DNA of 42,526 bases from Paracoccaceae bacterium (GCA_021648025.1 JAKITO010000028.1:1-42526); one strand, 5' to 3'. Positions 23,343-31,947 are shown, counted from the stretch's first letter. Notes: generated by a model not told the origin, from the sequence alone. Program-made: numbers and translations.

Positions 23343-26128
23343 TTCTCCTGTTTGCGCAAGGCCAGCACCGCGATACCGGTCAGGATGGGACCGAACAGCG
23401 CCAGCCGGACGATATGGCCCGACAATTCGCCCAGCCCCAGGCCCTTGGTGAACACGCCGACGCTGATGCCCATGTACCAGGTGGTCGGCCACAGGGTGCC
23501 CATGATCCGCGCCGCCCCTTCCAGCGATGAAACCGGGGTGATCATGCCGGAAAACTGCAAGGTGGGCATCACCGACAGGATGGCGGCGGCGAACACCGCC
23601 GTGACCTGTGTGCTGGCCAGCGTCGACACAATCAGCCCGTAACCGGTGGCCGCCACGGCATAAAGCAGCGCGCCAAGCACCAGCGTCAGCGGATCACCCC
23701 GCAACGGCACCCCCAGCACCGTGACCACCAGCGCCGTCATGATGGCAAAGTTCAGCAGGGTGATGGCGATATACACCAATTGCTTGCCCACCAGAAACTC
23801 AAACCGGCTGGTGGGGGTGACGTAGAAATTGGTGATGGTGCCGATTTCCTTTTCCCTTGCCACGCTGACCGCCATCAGGATGGCCGGAAACAGCAACAGC
23901 AACAGCGGCGGGATCGACGGGCCGATGGCCGGTAGGCTTTCCATTGCCGGGTTGTAACGGAACCTTGGCACCAGTTGCGCAGGCGGCTTGGCTTCGGGGC
24001 TGCGCGGAACCGCGATCACATTCAGCGCCAGCGCGCCGCCAAACCCTTGCGCCAGAACATGGGCATGGGCACCGCTGACATAGCTTTCCACCGTGCCCGC
24101 CCTTTGGGTGTCGGTGCCGTCGATCCGCGCGGAAACCTGCGCCGTTTCCCCGCGCCGCAGGCTGCGACCGAAACCGGGCGGTATTTGCAGCGCCAGTGTC
24201 AACTCGCCACTGGCCATGCGCCGCTCTAATTCATCCGCATTGCTGATGGCGGGATGTTTTTTGAACCAACCGGTATCGCCAAAACCCGACAGATAGGCGC
24301 GGCTTTCGGGCGTCTGGTCCAGATCGAAAACGGCATAGGGAATTGAGCGCACCTCTTGCGAGATGCCGAAAGACATGACCAGCAACAGGATGGCGCTGCC
24401 GATAAAGGAAAAGGCCAGCCGCACCGGGTCGCGCCGCACCTGCATCGCCTCGCGCGAAGTATAGGCCAGCAGGCGGCGCAGGCTGAAACCGCTTTCGGGC
24501 CTGTCCGTGCCTGCATCATCCTTGCGGCTCTTGCTGTTCAGCAACCCTTGGTCACTGGTGCCCTCTGGCGGCAGAACGTCGGTGATATAGGCGATGAACG
24601 CCTCTTCCAGATCCTGCGCACCACGGTTTTCAATCAACTTGCGCGGCTCGTCCGTAACCAGAACTTCGCCTGCGTGCATCAGGGAAATACGGTCGCAGCG
24701 CAGGCCTTCATCCATGAAATGGGTCGAGATGAAAATCGTCACCCTGTCACGTCGCGCCAACTCCAGCAGCAGATCCCAAAAGGCATCGCGCGCCTGCGGG
24801 TCCACGCCGGATGTGGGTTCGTCCAAGATCAGGATCTCTGGTTCGTGGATCACCGCCACGGCCAATGACAGGCGCTGGCGCAGCCCCAGCGGCAACTCTG
24901 AGGCGCGCTGGTCCAGATAAGGCTCAAGCCCGAAACGCGGCACCAGTTCATCCATGCGCTGTTTGGTCTTTGCCGATCCCAGATGGAACAGCCGCGCGTG
25001 CAGCACCAGATTCTCACGCACGCTCAACTCACCATAAAGCGAAAAGGACTGCGACATGAACCCGACCCGGTTGCGGGTGGTGATATCCTGGGCATCCACC
25101 GGACGGCCAAAGATCCACGCCTCGCCTTCGGACGCGGGCAACAGGCCGGTCAGCATCTTCATCGTGGTGGTCTTGCCGCAGCCGTTGGAGCCGAGAAAGC
25201 CGAATATCTCTCCCTTGGCAATGTCGAAACTGACGTTGTCCACCGCCACGAAATCGCCAAAGCGCCGGGTCAGGTTTCGGGCGCGAATGGCCGGTTCGGC
25301 CTCTTTGTCCAGGGGGATGGCCGCAGGTGGGGCGGCAACGTTTTTTTCCGATTCTTGTGTTGGGGCATCGTCGCTCAACAGGGAGACATAGGCCGCTTCG
25401 ACCGTATCTGTGCCGGTTTGCGCCATCAGGTCGGCGGGGCTGGCCTGTGCCAGTATGCGCCCGTCGTTCATGGCGATCAGATGATCGAACAGCGCCGCCT
25501 CTTGCATATAGGCGGTGGAGACCAGCACGCTCATCTGCGGGCGATCGGCACGAATGGAATCGATCAGATCCCAGAACTGGCGGCGCGACAGAGGGTCAAC
25601 ACCCGTAGTGGGTTCGTCCAGCAGCAAAAAATCCGGATCATGGATCAGGGCGGCACAAAGCCCCACCTTTTGTTTCATCCCGCCCGACAACTTGCCGGCC
25701 GGGCGGTCAAGAAAGGGGTAAAGGCCGGTCGCGCGGGTTAAGCGGCTGATACGGGTTTTTCGCTCGGTCGCGTCCAATCCGAACAGCTTGCCAAAGAACT
25801 CGAGGTTCTCGCGCAGGCTGAGATCATGATACAGGTTGCGCCCAAGCCCTTGCGGCATAAATGCGATCCGCCGCCCTATCTGTGTGCGGTGGCGGGCGTT
25901 GGACATGTCGCCCCCCAGTGTTTCTATTTCACCGCTCTGCAACCGCTTGGCACCGGCCACAAGCCCCATCAGGGTGGATTTCCCCACCCCGTCCGGTCCC
26001 AGCAGCCCGACCATTTTGCCAGCGGGCAAGGTCAGCGTGACATCGCGCAAGGCCACCACCTTGCCATAGGTATGGCAAACCGACGTCAATCGCGCGGCGG
26101 CCTCAGAATGGGTTGGACGGGATGTCAA
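23339..26128 (-). CDS. rbbA: RbbA-type ABC protein: two ATPase domains plus permease in one chain
   Basis: 929 residues, close to the 911 of E. coli RbbA. The first ATPase has Walker A GPDGVGKST (44-52), signature LSGG (147-150) and Walker B LLLDEP (168-173). The second has Walker A GSNGCGKTT (313-321) and the degenerate signature LPLGLRQR typical of the second RbbA domain. From about residue 560 there is an ABC-2 permease with one leading helix, a large extracytoplasmic loop and five terminal helices. RbbA is known as a ribosome-associated ATPase; whether it also transports is unclear. It is flanked with ATGA overlaps by the HlyD-like and YhhJ-like genes, so a three-part export system is likely. 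Confidence 0.94.
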   Translation of the reverse strand: MTSRPTHSEAAARLTSVCHTYGKVVALRDVTLTLPAGKMVGLLGPDGVGKSTLMGLVAGAKRLQSGEIETLGGDMSNARHRTQIGRRIAFMPQGLGRNLYHDLSLRENLEFFGKLFGLDATERKTRISRLTRATGLYPFLDRPAGKLSGGMKQKVGLCAALIHDPDFLLLDEPTTGVDPLSRRQFWDLIDSIRADRPQMSVLVSTAYMQEAALFDHLIAMNDGRILAQASPADLMAQTGTDTVEAAYVSLLSDDAPTQESEKNVAAPPAAIPLDKEAEPAIRARNLTRRFGDFVAVDNVSFDIAKGEIFGFLGSNGCGKTTTMKMLTGLLPASEGEAWIFGRPVDAQDITTRNRVGFMSQSFSLYGELSVRENLVLHARLFHLGSAKTKQRMDELVPRFGLEPYLDQRASELPLGLRQRLSLAVAVIHEPEILILDEPTSGVDPQARDAFWDLLLELARRDRVTIFISTHFMDEGLRCDRISLMHAGEVLVTDEPRKLIENRGAQDLEEAFIAYITDVLPPEGTSDQGLLNSKSRKDDAGTDRPESGFSLRRLLAYTSREAMQVRRDPVRLAFSFIGSAILLLVMSFGISQEVRSIPYAVFDLDQTPESRAYLSGFGDTGWFKKHPAISNADELERRMASGELTLALQIPPGFGRSLRRGETAQVSARIDGTDTQRAGTVESYVSGAHAHVLAQGFGGALALNVIAVPRSPEAKPPAQLVPRFRYNPAMESLPAIGPSIPPLLLLLFPAILMAVSVAREKEIGTITNFYVTPTSRFEFLVGKQLVYIAITLLNFAIMTALVVTVLGVPLRGDPLTLVLGALLYAVAATGYGLIVSTLASTQVTAVFAAAILSVMPTLQFSGMITPVSSLEGAARIMGTLWPTTWYMGISVGVFTKGLGLGELSGHIVRLALFGPILTGIAVLALRKQEK

Positions 26129-27156
26129 TTTTCGCCCCCCCCTCCAGCCGGATCAGGCAGCTCTTTCATCAAGGGCGGTGTCAGGCCCTCGGGCCAGTCC
26201 GGCAAACCGTTTTGCGACGCAAGCCGCACCCATGCCACCCCGCGCACCCCGGTCTTTACGCGATTGATCTGCTTTTGCACCAGTTCGGGCGGCACGCGCA
26301 CGCGGACGCGGAACATCAGGCTTTCGCGTTCTTCCAGCGTTTCCACCTGCTTGGGGGTGAATTGCGCCTGCGGAGCCACAAAGGAAACCGTTGCCGGAAT
26401 CGAAGTATCAGGCATCACGTCCACGACAATGCGGGCTTCGTCCCCCAGTTGCAGGCGGGCGGCGGCGGCGGCAGGCAGGAAGAATTCCATATAGACATCT
26501 TCCAGACTGACCAGCGTCAGCACTTTGCCACCAATGCCCACAACTTCGCCCGGCTGGGCCAGACGATACAGAACGCGACCAACTGCGGGGGCATGCAGGG
26601 TACTATCGGCAATCTGGGCTTGGATCTGCTTCAGGGCAGCCTTTTCCGCGTCCACGGCGCGTTTCTGCGCCTCGACCCCGGCATTGGCGGCGGTCAGGCC
26701 GGCTTTGGAAAGTTGTGCTTCGGTGCGTTTGATGTCCAGTGTTTCCTGTGAAACCACGCCTTTTTGGTTCAGCTTTTCGGTGCGCGCTACCTCACTTTCG
26801 GCTAGTGCCAACTTGGCTTCGGCCTGACTGACCCCGGCTTTGGCGACGGCCACGGCGGCCTCGGCGCTGGCAATGGCGGCCAGGGAACGCATCCGCTGGG
26901 CCTCTAGTTCGGCGGTGTCCATTACCGCAAGTACCTCGCCAAGCGCCACCAGATCACCTTCACGTACAGTGATGGCTTTGACCCGCCCCGGCAGGCGCGA
27001 GGAAACGTCGATCAGGTCGGCCTCGATCCGGCCATTGCCACGGGCAAACCCATCGGGGGGCTGGTCGCCGGGGGCCAGCAGAACCTTCCAGGCGGCAAAG
27101 CCCATAAAGGCCGCGAGCACGGCAATAACCAGTGAAATTGACAGTTTGCGCGACAT
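26125..27156 (-). CDS. HlyD-family membrane-fusion/adaptor protein, YhiI-like
   Basis: 343 residues. An N-terminal membrane anchor (about 7-27, ISLVIAVLAAFMGFAAWKVL) is followed by a first lipoyl/barrel-sandwich half (GRIEADLIDVSSRLPGRV). A long alpha-helical hairpin rich in Ala/Glu (about 95-210), the second lipoyl half and a beta-barrel complete it. It spans the periplasm and links the RbbA/YhhJ pump to an outer-membrane channel encoded elsewhere. ATG 27156 has an AAGGAGT ribosome site 7 bases away; the longer frame to 27294 was not used. A 40-base gap separates it from the LOG gene, the largest gap in this operon. Confidence 0.93.
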   Translation of the reverse strand: MSRKLSISLVIAVLAAFMGFAAWKVLLAPGDQPPDGFARGNGRIEADLIDVSSRLPGRVKAITVREGDLVALGEVLAVMDTAELEAQRMRSLAAIASAEAAVAVAKAGVSQAEAKLALAESEVARTEKLNQKGVVSQETLDIKRTEAQLSKAGLTAANAGVEAQKRAVDAEKAALKQIQAQIADSTLHAPAVGRVLYRLAQPGEVVGIGGKVLTLVSLEDVYMEFFLPAAAAARLQLGDEARIVVDVMPDTSIPATVSFVAPQAQFTPKQVETLEERESLMFRVRVRVPPELVQKQINRVKTGVRGVAWVRLASQNGLPDWPEGLTPPLMKELPDPAGGGGEN

Positions 27157-27196
27157 TGCGGTTACTCCTTGGGAGGTGGGATAGAGGGGCAGAGAG

Positions 27197-28051
27197 TCAT
27201 TGTGGCGGTTTTCCCTGATAGAAATCCTGCAAGACCCCGATCGCAGCTTCGGCGGTTTCAACAAAGGTGAACAAGTCGCGGTCTTTGGCTGCAATCACGC
27301 CCTCGGAAATCAGGAAATCAAAATTTATCGCCTGCGCCCAGAATTCCGCGCCAAACAGCACAACAGGAACGCGCTGCATCTTGCGGGTCTGGATCAGGGT
27401 CAGGGCCTCGAACAATTCGTCAAAGGTGCCAAATCCGCCGGGAAACGCCACAAGCGCCTTGGCCCGCATCAGGAAATGCATCTTGCGCAGGGCGAAATAG
27501 TGGAAGCGAAACGCCAGTTCGGGGGTGATGTACGGGTTGGGCTTTTGTTCATGCGGCAGGGTGATGTTCAACCCGATCGAGCGCGCATCAGCTTCGAATG
27601 CGCCACGATTGGCGGCCTCCATGATGCCGGGGCCGCCGCCGGTGACAACGACAAAATCGCGCCGCTGTTCCTTTTGGAACCGTTTGGACACCAAGGTGGC
27701 AAAGCGGCGGGCCTGTTCATAGTAACAGGCCTGCCGGTGCTGGCGGACCGCCACATTCAACGCCTTTTGCGCGTCATCATTGCCGGGGGTGTTGGCAAGG
27801 GTGCGTTCGGCCTGTTCCAGTTGTTGGTGTGCTTGTTCCTGCGAGATCGTGCGCGCACTGCCAAAAACCACGACGGTCGAATTGATCCCGTGTTCATGCA
27901 GGATACGTTCGGGTTTCAGCAGCTCCATTTGCAAACGCAATGGGCGCAGGTCGTCGTCGGCCATCAGGTCCGGGTCTTCATAGGCCAGCCGATAGGCCGG
28001 GCTTTGCATGATTTTTTCTTGCAGGACCTTGCTTTGATCAATGTCTGTCAT
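27197..28051 (-). CDS. LOG-family protein (Rossmann fold nucleotide-binding, TIGR00730 type)
   Basis: 284 residues. It has the family motifs VFGSAR (62-67), GGGPGIMEAANRGA (138-151) and PGGFGTFDE (204-212). LOG enzymes release the base from cytokinin ribotides or hydrolyse nucleoside monophosphates; many bacterial members have unproven roles. About 60 extra residues (70-130, helical, Gln/Ala-rich) lie between the first strand and the GGGPG motif, longer than in the short 190-residue LOGs. The ATG overlaps the stop of the nuclease gene (ATGA). It is possibly linked to nucleotide or RNA turnover, in view of its neighbours. Confidence 0.93.
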   Translation of the reverse strand: MTDIDQSKVLQEKIMQSPAYRLAYEDPDLMADDDLRPLRLQMELLKPERILHEHGINSTVVVFGSARTISQEQAHQQLEQAERTLANTPGNDDAQKALNVAVRQHRQACYYEQARRFATLVSKRFQKEQRRDFVVVTGGGPGIMEAANRGAFEADARSIGLNITLPHEQKPNPYITPELAFRFHYFALRKMHFLMRAKALVAFPGGFGTFDELFEALTLIQTRKMQRVPVVLFGAEFWAQAINFDFLISEGVIAAKDRDLFTFVETAEAAIGVLQDFYQGKPPQ

Positions 28052-29469
28052 GGCTCAAGTCTTTGATTTTGTGCGTTCCAGTGAACGGTTTGGCCGTGTT
28101 CGGGCACAAGGGTATTCCAGTTGTAACGCTCTTTCAGCAAACCCGAAAATATTTGTGCCGCTTTGACTTCTCCGTGCACCACAAAGGTCTGTTTCGGCGC
28201 GGTTTTGAAATGACCGGCCCAGTCCATCAAGGCCGCCTGGTCCGCATGGGCGGAAAACCCGTTCAAGGTGTGGACACTGGCCCGGACCGGAATGTCATCA
28301 CCAAAAATCCGCACGGTTTTCGCCCCATCCACCAGCCGTCGCCCCAATGTACCTTCGGCCTGATAGCCGGTGATCAGCACGCTGCACTGCGCGCGTGCCA
28401 GATTGTTGCGCAGGTGATGAAGAATTCGGCCGGCAGTGCACATGCCGCTGGCGGAAATGATGATTGCCCCCGAAATGATCTGGTTCAGGGCCTTGGATTC
28501 ATCGACACTGGCGGTGAAATGCAGATAGGGAAGGTTGGTGGCACCTTCGTACCATTCCACCAGATCGCGGGCCTGCCGGTCAAACAGTTCAAAGTGTTTC
28601 TGGGTGATCCGGGTCGCCTTGGAGGCCATCGGGCTGTCGACGAATATCTTGAGATCATGCAGCCGCCCCTGGCGAGTCAGCCGGTGCAAATGGTACAGGA
28701 TTTCCTGGGTACGCCCCACCGCAAAGGCCGGAACGATCACATTGCCGCCTTTGACGTTCAGCGTGTTGTCGACCACCTCGGCCAGCTCATCCAGAGTGGC
28801 CCCATGGCTTTTGTGCATGCGGTTGCCATAGGTGGATTCGATAAACAGGATGTCTGCATCTTCGATCGGGGTAGGGTCACGCAGGATGGGGCGGCCGGGC
28901 TGGCCCAGATCACCACTGAACACGATCTTGGTTGTCTCGTCGCCCTGGCTGACCCAGACCTCAATTATGGCAGACCCAAGAATATGCCCGGCATCGCGGT
29001 ACCGGCAGCGGACATCCGAGCGTGGAGTGAAATAGGTGTCATACTCAATGGGTTGCAAAAGCGTCAGGGCATCTTTGGCATCGTCGATTGAATAGGCTGG
29101 GGTGGCTTCATCCACGTTTTTCCCATGCGCCCGGCGGCTGGCACGTTTCGCATCAGTTTCCTGAATATAAGCGCTGTCTGGCAGTAGGACCTGCAACAGG
29201 TCCGCTGTTGCGCCGGTGGTATAAACCGGACCCCGATACCCATTGCGGGCCAGTTTGGGCAAAAGGCCGCTATGGTCAATATGGGCGTGGGTCAGCAATA
29301 CGAAATCAATGGTGCCAACATCAAAAGCAAAAGGGGCGCGGTTACGCGCCATTGCTTCGCGGCGGCCCTGAACCATGCCGCAATCCACCAGAAAACGACC
29401 GGTTTTAGTTTCAACCAGATAGCATGAGCCCGTGACTTCGCGGGCGGCCCCCAGGAAACTGATCTTCAT
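28048..29469 (-). CDS. Metallo-beta-lactamase/beta-CASP exonuclease-like protein
   Basis: 473 residues. The metal-binding motif HAHIDH (His61, His63, Asp65, His66) is followed by DAGHILGSA. The beta-CASP elements are FIESTYGNR, the mid-region VPAFAVGRTQE, SASGMC and the final GFSAHADQ. Proteins of this set (CPSF-73-like, YSH1-like) cleave or trim RNA; the bacterial 450-470-residue class is usually annotated as RNA-specific exonuclease. It is the second gene of the TetR-led operon and overlaps both neighbours by ATGA. Cytoplasmic; no signal peptide. Confidence 0.94.
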   Translation of the reverse strand: MKISFLGAAREVTGSCYLVETKTGRFLVDCGMVQGRREAMARNRAPFAFDVGTIDFVLLTHAHIDHSGLLPKLARNGYRGPVYTTGATADLLQVLLPDSAYIQETDAKRASRRAHGKNVDEATPAYSIDDAKDALTLLQPIEYDTYFTPRSDVRCRYRDAGHILGSAIIEVWVSQGDETTKIVFSGDLGQPGRPILRDPTPIEDADILFIESTYGNRMHKSHGATLDELAEVVDNTLNVKGGNVIVPAFAVGRTQEILYHLHRLTRQGRLHDLKIFVDSPMASKATRITQKHFELFDRQARDLVEWYEGATNLPYLHFTASVDESKALNQIISGAIIISASGMCTAGRILHHLRNNLARAQCSVLITGYQAEGTLGRRLVDGAKTVRIFGDDIPVRASVHTLNGFSAHADQAALMDWAGHFKTAPKQTFVVHGEVKAAQIFSGLLKERYNWNTLVPEHGQTVHWNAQNQRLEP

Positions 29470-30074
29470 GGCGTTGCCTCGATTCCTCGTTTGTAAATCG
29501 CAAAGACCCTCGGCGCGTCTTTGCGCATCCGGTTCAGGTCCCCGGTCAGCAGGGATTGCACCACAAGCCCCTGAATGGTGCCGATAAAAAGCGTGGCGGC
29601 TGCCTCGTTGTCCAGTGTCTGCCGCAGTTCCCCCGCGGCCTTGCCCTTTTCAATATGGACCAGCAGGCGGGTTTCGTATTTACGGAACAAGATGGTCACC
29701 AACTGCTTGGCCGGCGAGAGTTTTTTCCGTTGCAGCTCTCCAAGCAACATGCGCGGGGCGCCGGGGTGTTTTGCCACGAAATCAATATGGGCCATAAACA
29801 TCGCTTGCATCGCGGCCAGCGGTGACTCAATGCCTTCAACAGCCTTGTCCAGCCGGTTCATCAATTGGTCCGACACCCACACCACTACCGCCTCCCAGAT
29901 CGAAGCCTTGGTCGGGAAATGGCGAAACAGCGCCCCTTGCGTCAGGTTCATATGCTTTGCGATTGCTGTGGTGGTGATTTCATCGGGGTTCTTTTCACCG
30001 GCCAGATTGATGACCGCCTCGACAATGACTCCCTGGCGTTCTTTTGCTGGTAAGTGTTTTGCATGTCTAACCAC
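29466..30074 (-). CDS. TetR-family repressor leading the RbbA operon
   Basis: 202 residues. The N-terminal helix-turn-helix is at about 32-55 (ITTTAIAKHMNLTQGALFRHF), followed by an all-helical ligand domain. It starts at GTG 30074, with an AAAGGGG ribosome site formed by the edge of the tandem repeat array upstream. It is the first gene of the operon that continues with the nuclease, LOG, HlyD, RbbA and YhhJ genes. A perfect palindrome at 30167-30182 lies about 95 bases before the start, so autoregulation is likely. Ligand unknown. Confidence 0.93.
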   Translation of the reverse strand: MVRHAKHLPAKERQGVIVEAVINLAGEKNPDEITTTAIAKHMNLTQGALFRHFPTKASIWEAVVVWVSDQLMNRLDKAVEGIESPLAAMQAMFMAHIDFVAKHPGAPRMLLGELQRKKLSPAKQLVTILFRKYETRLLVHIEKGKAAGELRQTLDNEAAATLFIGTIQGLVVQSLLTGDLNRMRKDAPRVFAIYKRGIEATP

Positions 30075-30090
30075 GGAGCACCCCTTTTTC

Positions 30091-30166
30091 CGGCTGCTTA
30101 CGCTTTTTTCCGGCTGCTTACGCTTTTTTCCGGCTGCTTACGCTTTTTTCCGGCTGCTTACGCTTT
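30091..30166. repeat. Four tandem copies of a 20-bp unit in the TetR-operon leader
   Basis: The plus-strand unit is CGGCTGCTTACGCTTTTTTC, four uninterrupted copies; the last is cut after CGGCTGCTTACGCTTT. The array lies between the TetR start codon and the palindromic operator, so it is probably transcribed as 5' leader. Each unit contains CTTAC, identical to a half-site of the operator, and an A6 run on the minus strand. Confidence 0.95.
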
Positions 30167-30182
30167 GTAAGTAATTACTTAC
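30167..30182. promoter_or_regulatory. Perfect 16-bp palindrome, probable TetR operator
   Basis: GTAAGTAATTACTTAC reads the same on both strands. Its position upstream of a TetR gene, its length and its AT-rich centre fit TetR-family operators. The last tandem-repeat CTTAC (30157-30161) and the palindrome's GTAAG (30167-30171) also form a second inverted pair with a 5-base spacer. Confidence 0.8.
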
Positions 30183-30783
30183 TATCTTATCTCAAGTGGC
30201 GAAATGAAGCAATCCCCATTCCCAGAGGAGGTCGCGGATTTTCGGACCAGTGGTTAAGATGGATCGACCTATGAGACAGACGATTCACAACGACGAAACG
30301 AAAGAACCACTCGCCTGATTTCAAGGCCAAGGTTGCGCTTGAAGCTATCCGCGAGGAAATGGCGATGGCTGAGCTGTCGAAGAAATACGGCGTATACATC
30401 CCGTTCCCTAAATCTGGTGGGGCGCTGCTGTTCCACCGCATCAGCAAACTCTATGAGCAAACCAGCGTCATCATCACAACCAATCTGGAGTTCGGGGAGT
30501 GGGTGTCAGTCTTTGGCGATGCCAAGATGACACCGCTTGCAGGCCGGAGCGGATCATCGCCACGCCCGCTGCAACCGCGGCAGCGGCGGCAATCCCGGCT
30601 ACGGACCGCTTCGTTTCGGGCCCCTGCCCCGGGCGTATCAGGCTACCAGAGCTTGGCGTTCTTGCGCGGTAAAATATCGGCATGGGCCTTCCGAACAGCA
30701 ATCGCATCGTGGCATTTACGCGTGCCCGCCAGATTGCAGGTTGGCGAGTGGCTGGAACTCTGGTGTTGGCATTCTTCATTTGA
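30183..30783. other. 600-bp divergent intergenic region with mobile-element debris
   Basis: It separates the minus-strand TetR operon from the plus-strand LacI gene. The TetR-operon promoter should lie near 30183-30230. The middle holds the IS3/IS21 chimera described separately. The right third (30535-30783) has no recognisable gene. Overlapping plus- and minus-strand reading frames there show no family motif. Confidence 0.6.
30275..30534 (+). pseudogene. Chimeric transposase remnant: IS3-type OrfA start joined to IS21-type IstB segment
   Basis: Positions about 30287-30393 encode the N-terminus of an IS3-family OrfA (TKRKNHSPDFKAKVALEAI, then AELSKKYGV), without a start codon in frame. From about 30394 the same frame continues as an internal piece of an IS21-family IstB ATPase (YIPFPKSGGALLFHRISKLY, then TTNLEFGEWVSVFGDAKMT). 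It then loses similarity near 30534. The two families are unrelated, so this is the scar of nested insertion and deletion. No terminal inverted repeats or target duplications could be defined. Not functional. Confidence 0.85.
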
Positions 30784-30799
30784 TTGACGTGCCTCAAAA
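30781..30799 (+). promoter_or_regulatory. 19-bp repeated element, copy 1 (upstream of lacI-type gene)
   Basis: TGATTGACGTGCCTCAAAA; the second copy is at 31924-31942 with one mismatch. It overlaps the -35 hexamer of the regulator's candidate promoter, the position expected of a repressor site. It may be the operator of the LacI-type protein. Confidence 0.55.
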
Positions 30800-30813
30800 G
30801 GTTTGATTAAGAT
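30784..30813 (+). promoter_or_regulatory. Candidate promoter of the LacI-type regulator gene
   Basis: TTGACG (30784-30789) and TAAGAT (30808-30813) are 18 bases apart and end 21 bases before the start codon. The -35 lies inside the repeated element, consistent with autorepression. A transcript starting about 7 bases after the -10 would have a leader of only about 15 bases. Confidence 0.5.
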
Positions 30814-30834
30814 ACGGAACCATTCGGAGGGTAT

Positions 30835-31872
30835 ATGGGCAAACCAACAACAAGAGATCTGGCCAAGGCGGCGGGCGTCAGCCTTGCCACTGTTGATCGG
30901 GTGTTGAATGCCCGGGCCGGGGTGCGCCAGGCCACTATTGAACGGGTACAAAAGGCGATCAGGGAAATCGATTTTGTGCGAGACATGGCGGCAGCCAATT
31001 TGGCGCGCAGCAAGGAATACCGGCTGGTTTTTCTGCTGCCTGATCATGACGACGAATTTGTTGACCTGGTGCGGGCAGCCATCGCCGAGGCCAACAAATC
31101 CATGGCGCATGAGCGCACCACTGTGTCGATTGTCCGCGCCCCATCGAATGATCCCCACCAGATATCCCAAACGCTTGATGCCCTGCCGCGCGGAAAGGTG
31201 GATGGCGTTGCCATCATGGCTCCGGAAACCCCGCAAGTGCGTGATTCGATCGCACGCCTGGACGCGCGGGATATTGCCGTGGTGGCCTTTGTTTCCCACC
31301 AACCAACAGCGGAAACCGCTTATTTTGTTGGCATTAACAACGAAGCTGCCGGGCGCACAGTTGGTCAACTGATGGCGCGTTTTACCGGGGAACGGCAAGG
31401 GTGCATCCTGGTTTTGACCGAATCCATGCAGGCGCGTGACAGTCAGGAGCGGCGATTGGGATTTGATACAATCATGGCAAAATATGCACCGCGACTGAAT
31501 GTGAGGCCGTCAATGGAAAGCTATGGCGATCCGGTACGGGCAGCCAGAATCATAAAGGCTGCGTTGGAAAGCCGACCTTCCGTAGCGGGCATTTACCTGA
31601 TGAACCATGACATTTGCGAAACCATGCAGGCGATTGACGAAGAGGGCACGCCACAGCAAACCGTAATTATCGGCCATGAGTTGACCCCCCATACCCGTGC
31701 GCGCCTGCAGGATGGAACGATGGATGCGGTAATAACTCAGGATGTTGGCCACCTGGTGCGCAGTGCCATCCGGGTATTGCGGGCAAAAACGGCGCGCATG
31801 GGGACGGTCGCATCACAAGAACGAATCCGGATCGAGATCATCCTGCGCGAGAACATGCCCGAGGTGATTTAG
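30835..31872 (+). CDS. LacI-family transcriptional regulator
   Basis: 345 residues. The N-terminal LacI helix-turn-helix (TTRDLAKAAGVSLATVDRVL, about residues 5-24) and hinge helix are followed by a periplasmic-binding-protein-like sugar-sensing domain (YRLVFLLPDHDDEF onward). The C-terminal GHELTPHTRARLQDG segment is typical of the family. A GGAGGG ribosome site stands close to the ATG. It precedes, on the same strand, a carbohydrate ABC operon ending in a DhaK-type kinase, and probably represses it until the sugar or its phosphate is present. Confidence 0.95.
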   Translation: MGKPTTRDLAKAAGVSLATVDRVLNARAGVRQATIERVQKAIREIDFVRDMAAANLARSKEYRLVFLLPDHDDEFVDLVRAAIAEANKSMAHERTTVSIVRAPSNDPHQISQTLDALPRGKVDGVAIMAPETPQVRDSIARLDARDIAVVAFVSHQPTAETAYFVGINNEAAGRTVGQLMARFTGERQGCILVLTESMQARDSQERRLGFDTIMAKYAPRLNVRPSMESYGDPVRAARIIKAALESRPSVAGIYLMNHDICETMQAIDEEGTPQQTVIIGHELTPHTRARLQDGTMDAVITQDVGHLVRSAIRVLRAKTARMGTVASQERIRIEIILRENMPEVI

Positions 31873-31923
31873 CGCAAGTTAAGGAATCTCAGAAAATTAC
31901 TTTGTTTTCAAGTGATTACCAAA

Positions 31924-31942
31924 TGATGGACGTGCCTCAAAA
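31924..31942 (+). promoter_or_regulatory. 19-bp repeated element, copy 2 (upstream of ABC operon)
   Basis: TGATGGACGTGCCTCAAAA, 18 of 19 bases identical to the copy before the lacI-type gene. It lies just upstream of the candidate -35 of the ABC operon, in the 166-base gap between the two genes. Confidence 0.55.
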
Positions 31943-31947
31943 ATGTC

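Noticed and set aside
30091..30166. Possible CRISPR-like array
   Set aside because: The 20-bp units are directly adjacent without spacers, so it is a plain tandem repeat.
30643..31398. 251-codon minus-strand frame
   Set aside because: Mostly antisense to the LacI-type gene, which has a clear helix-turn-helix and ribosome site.
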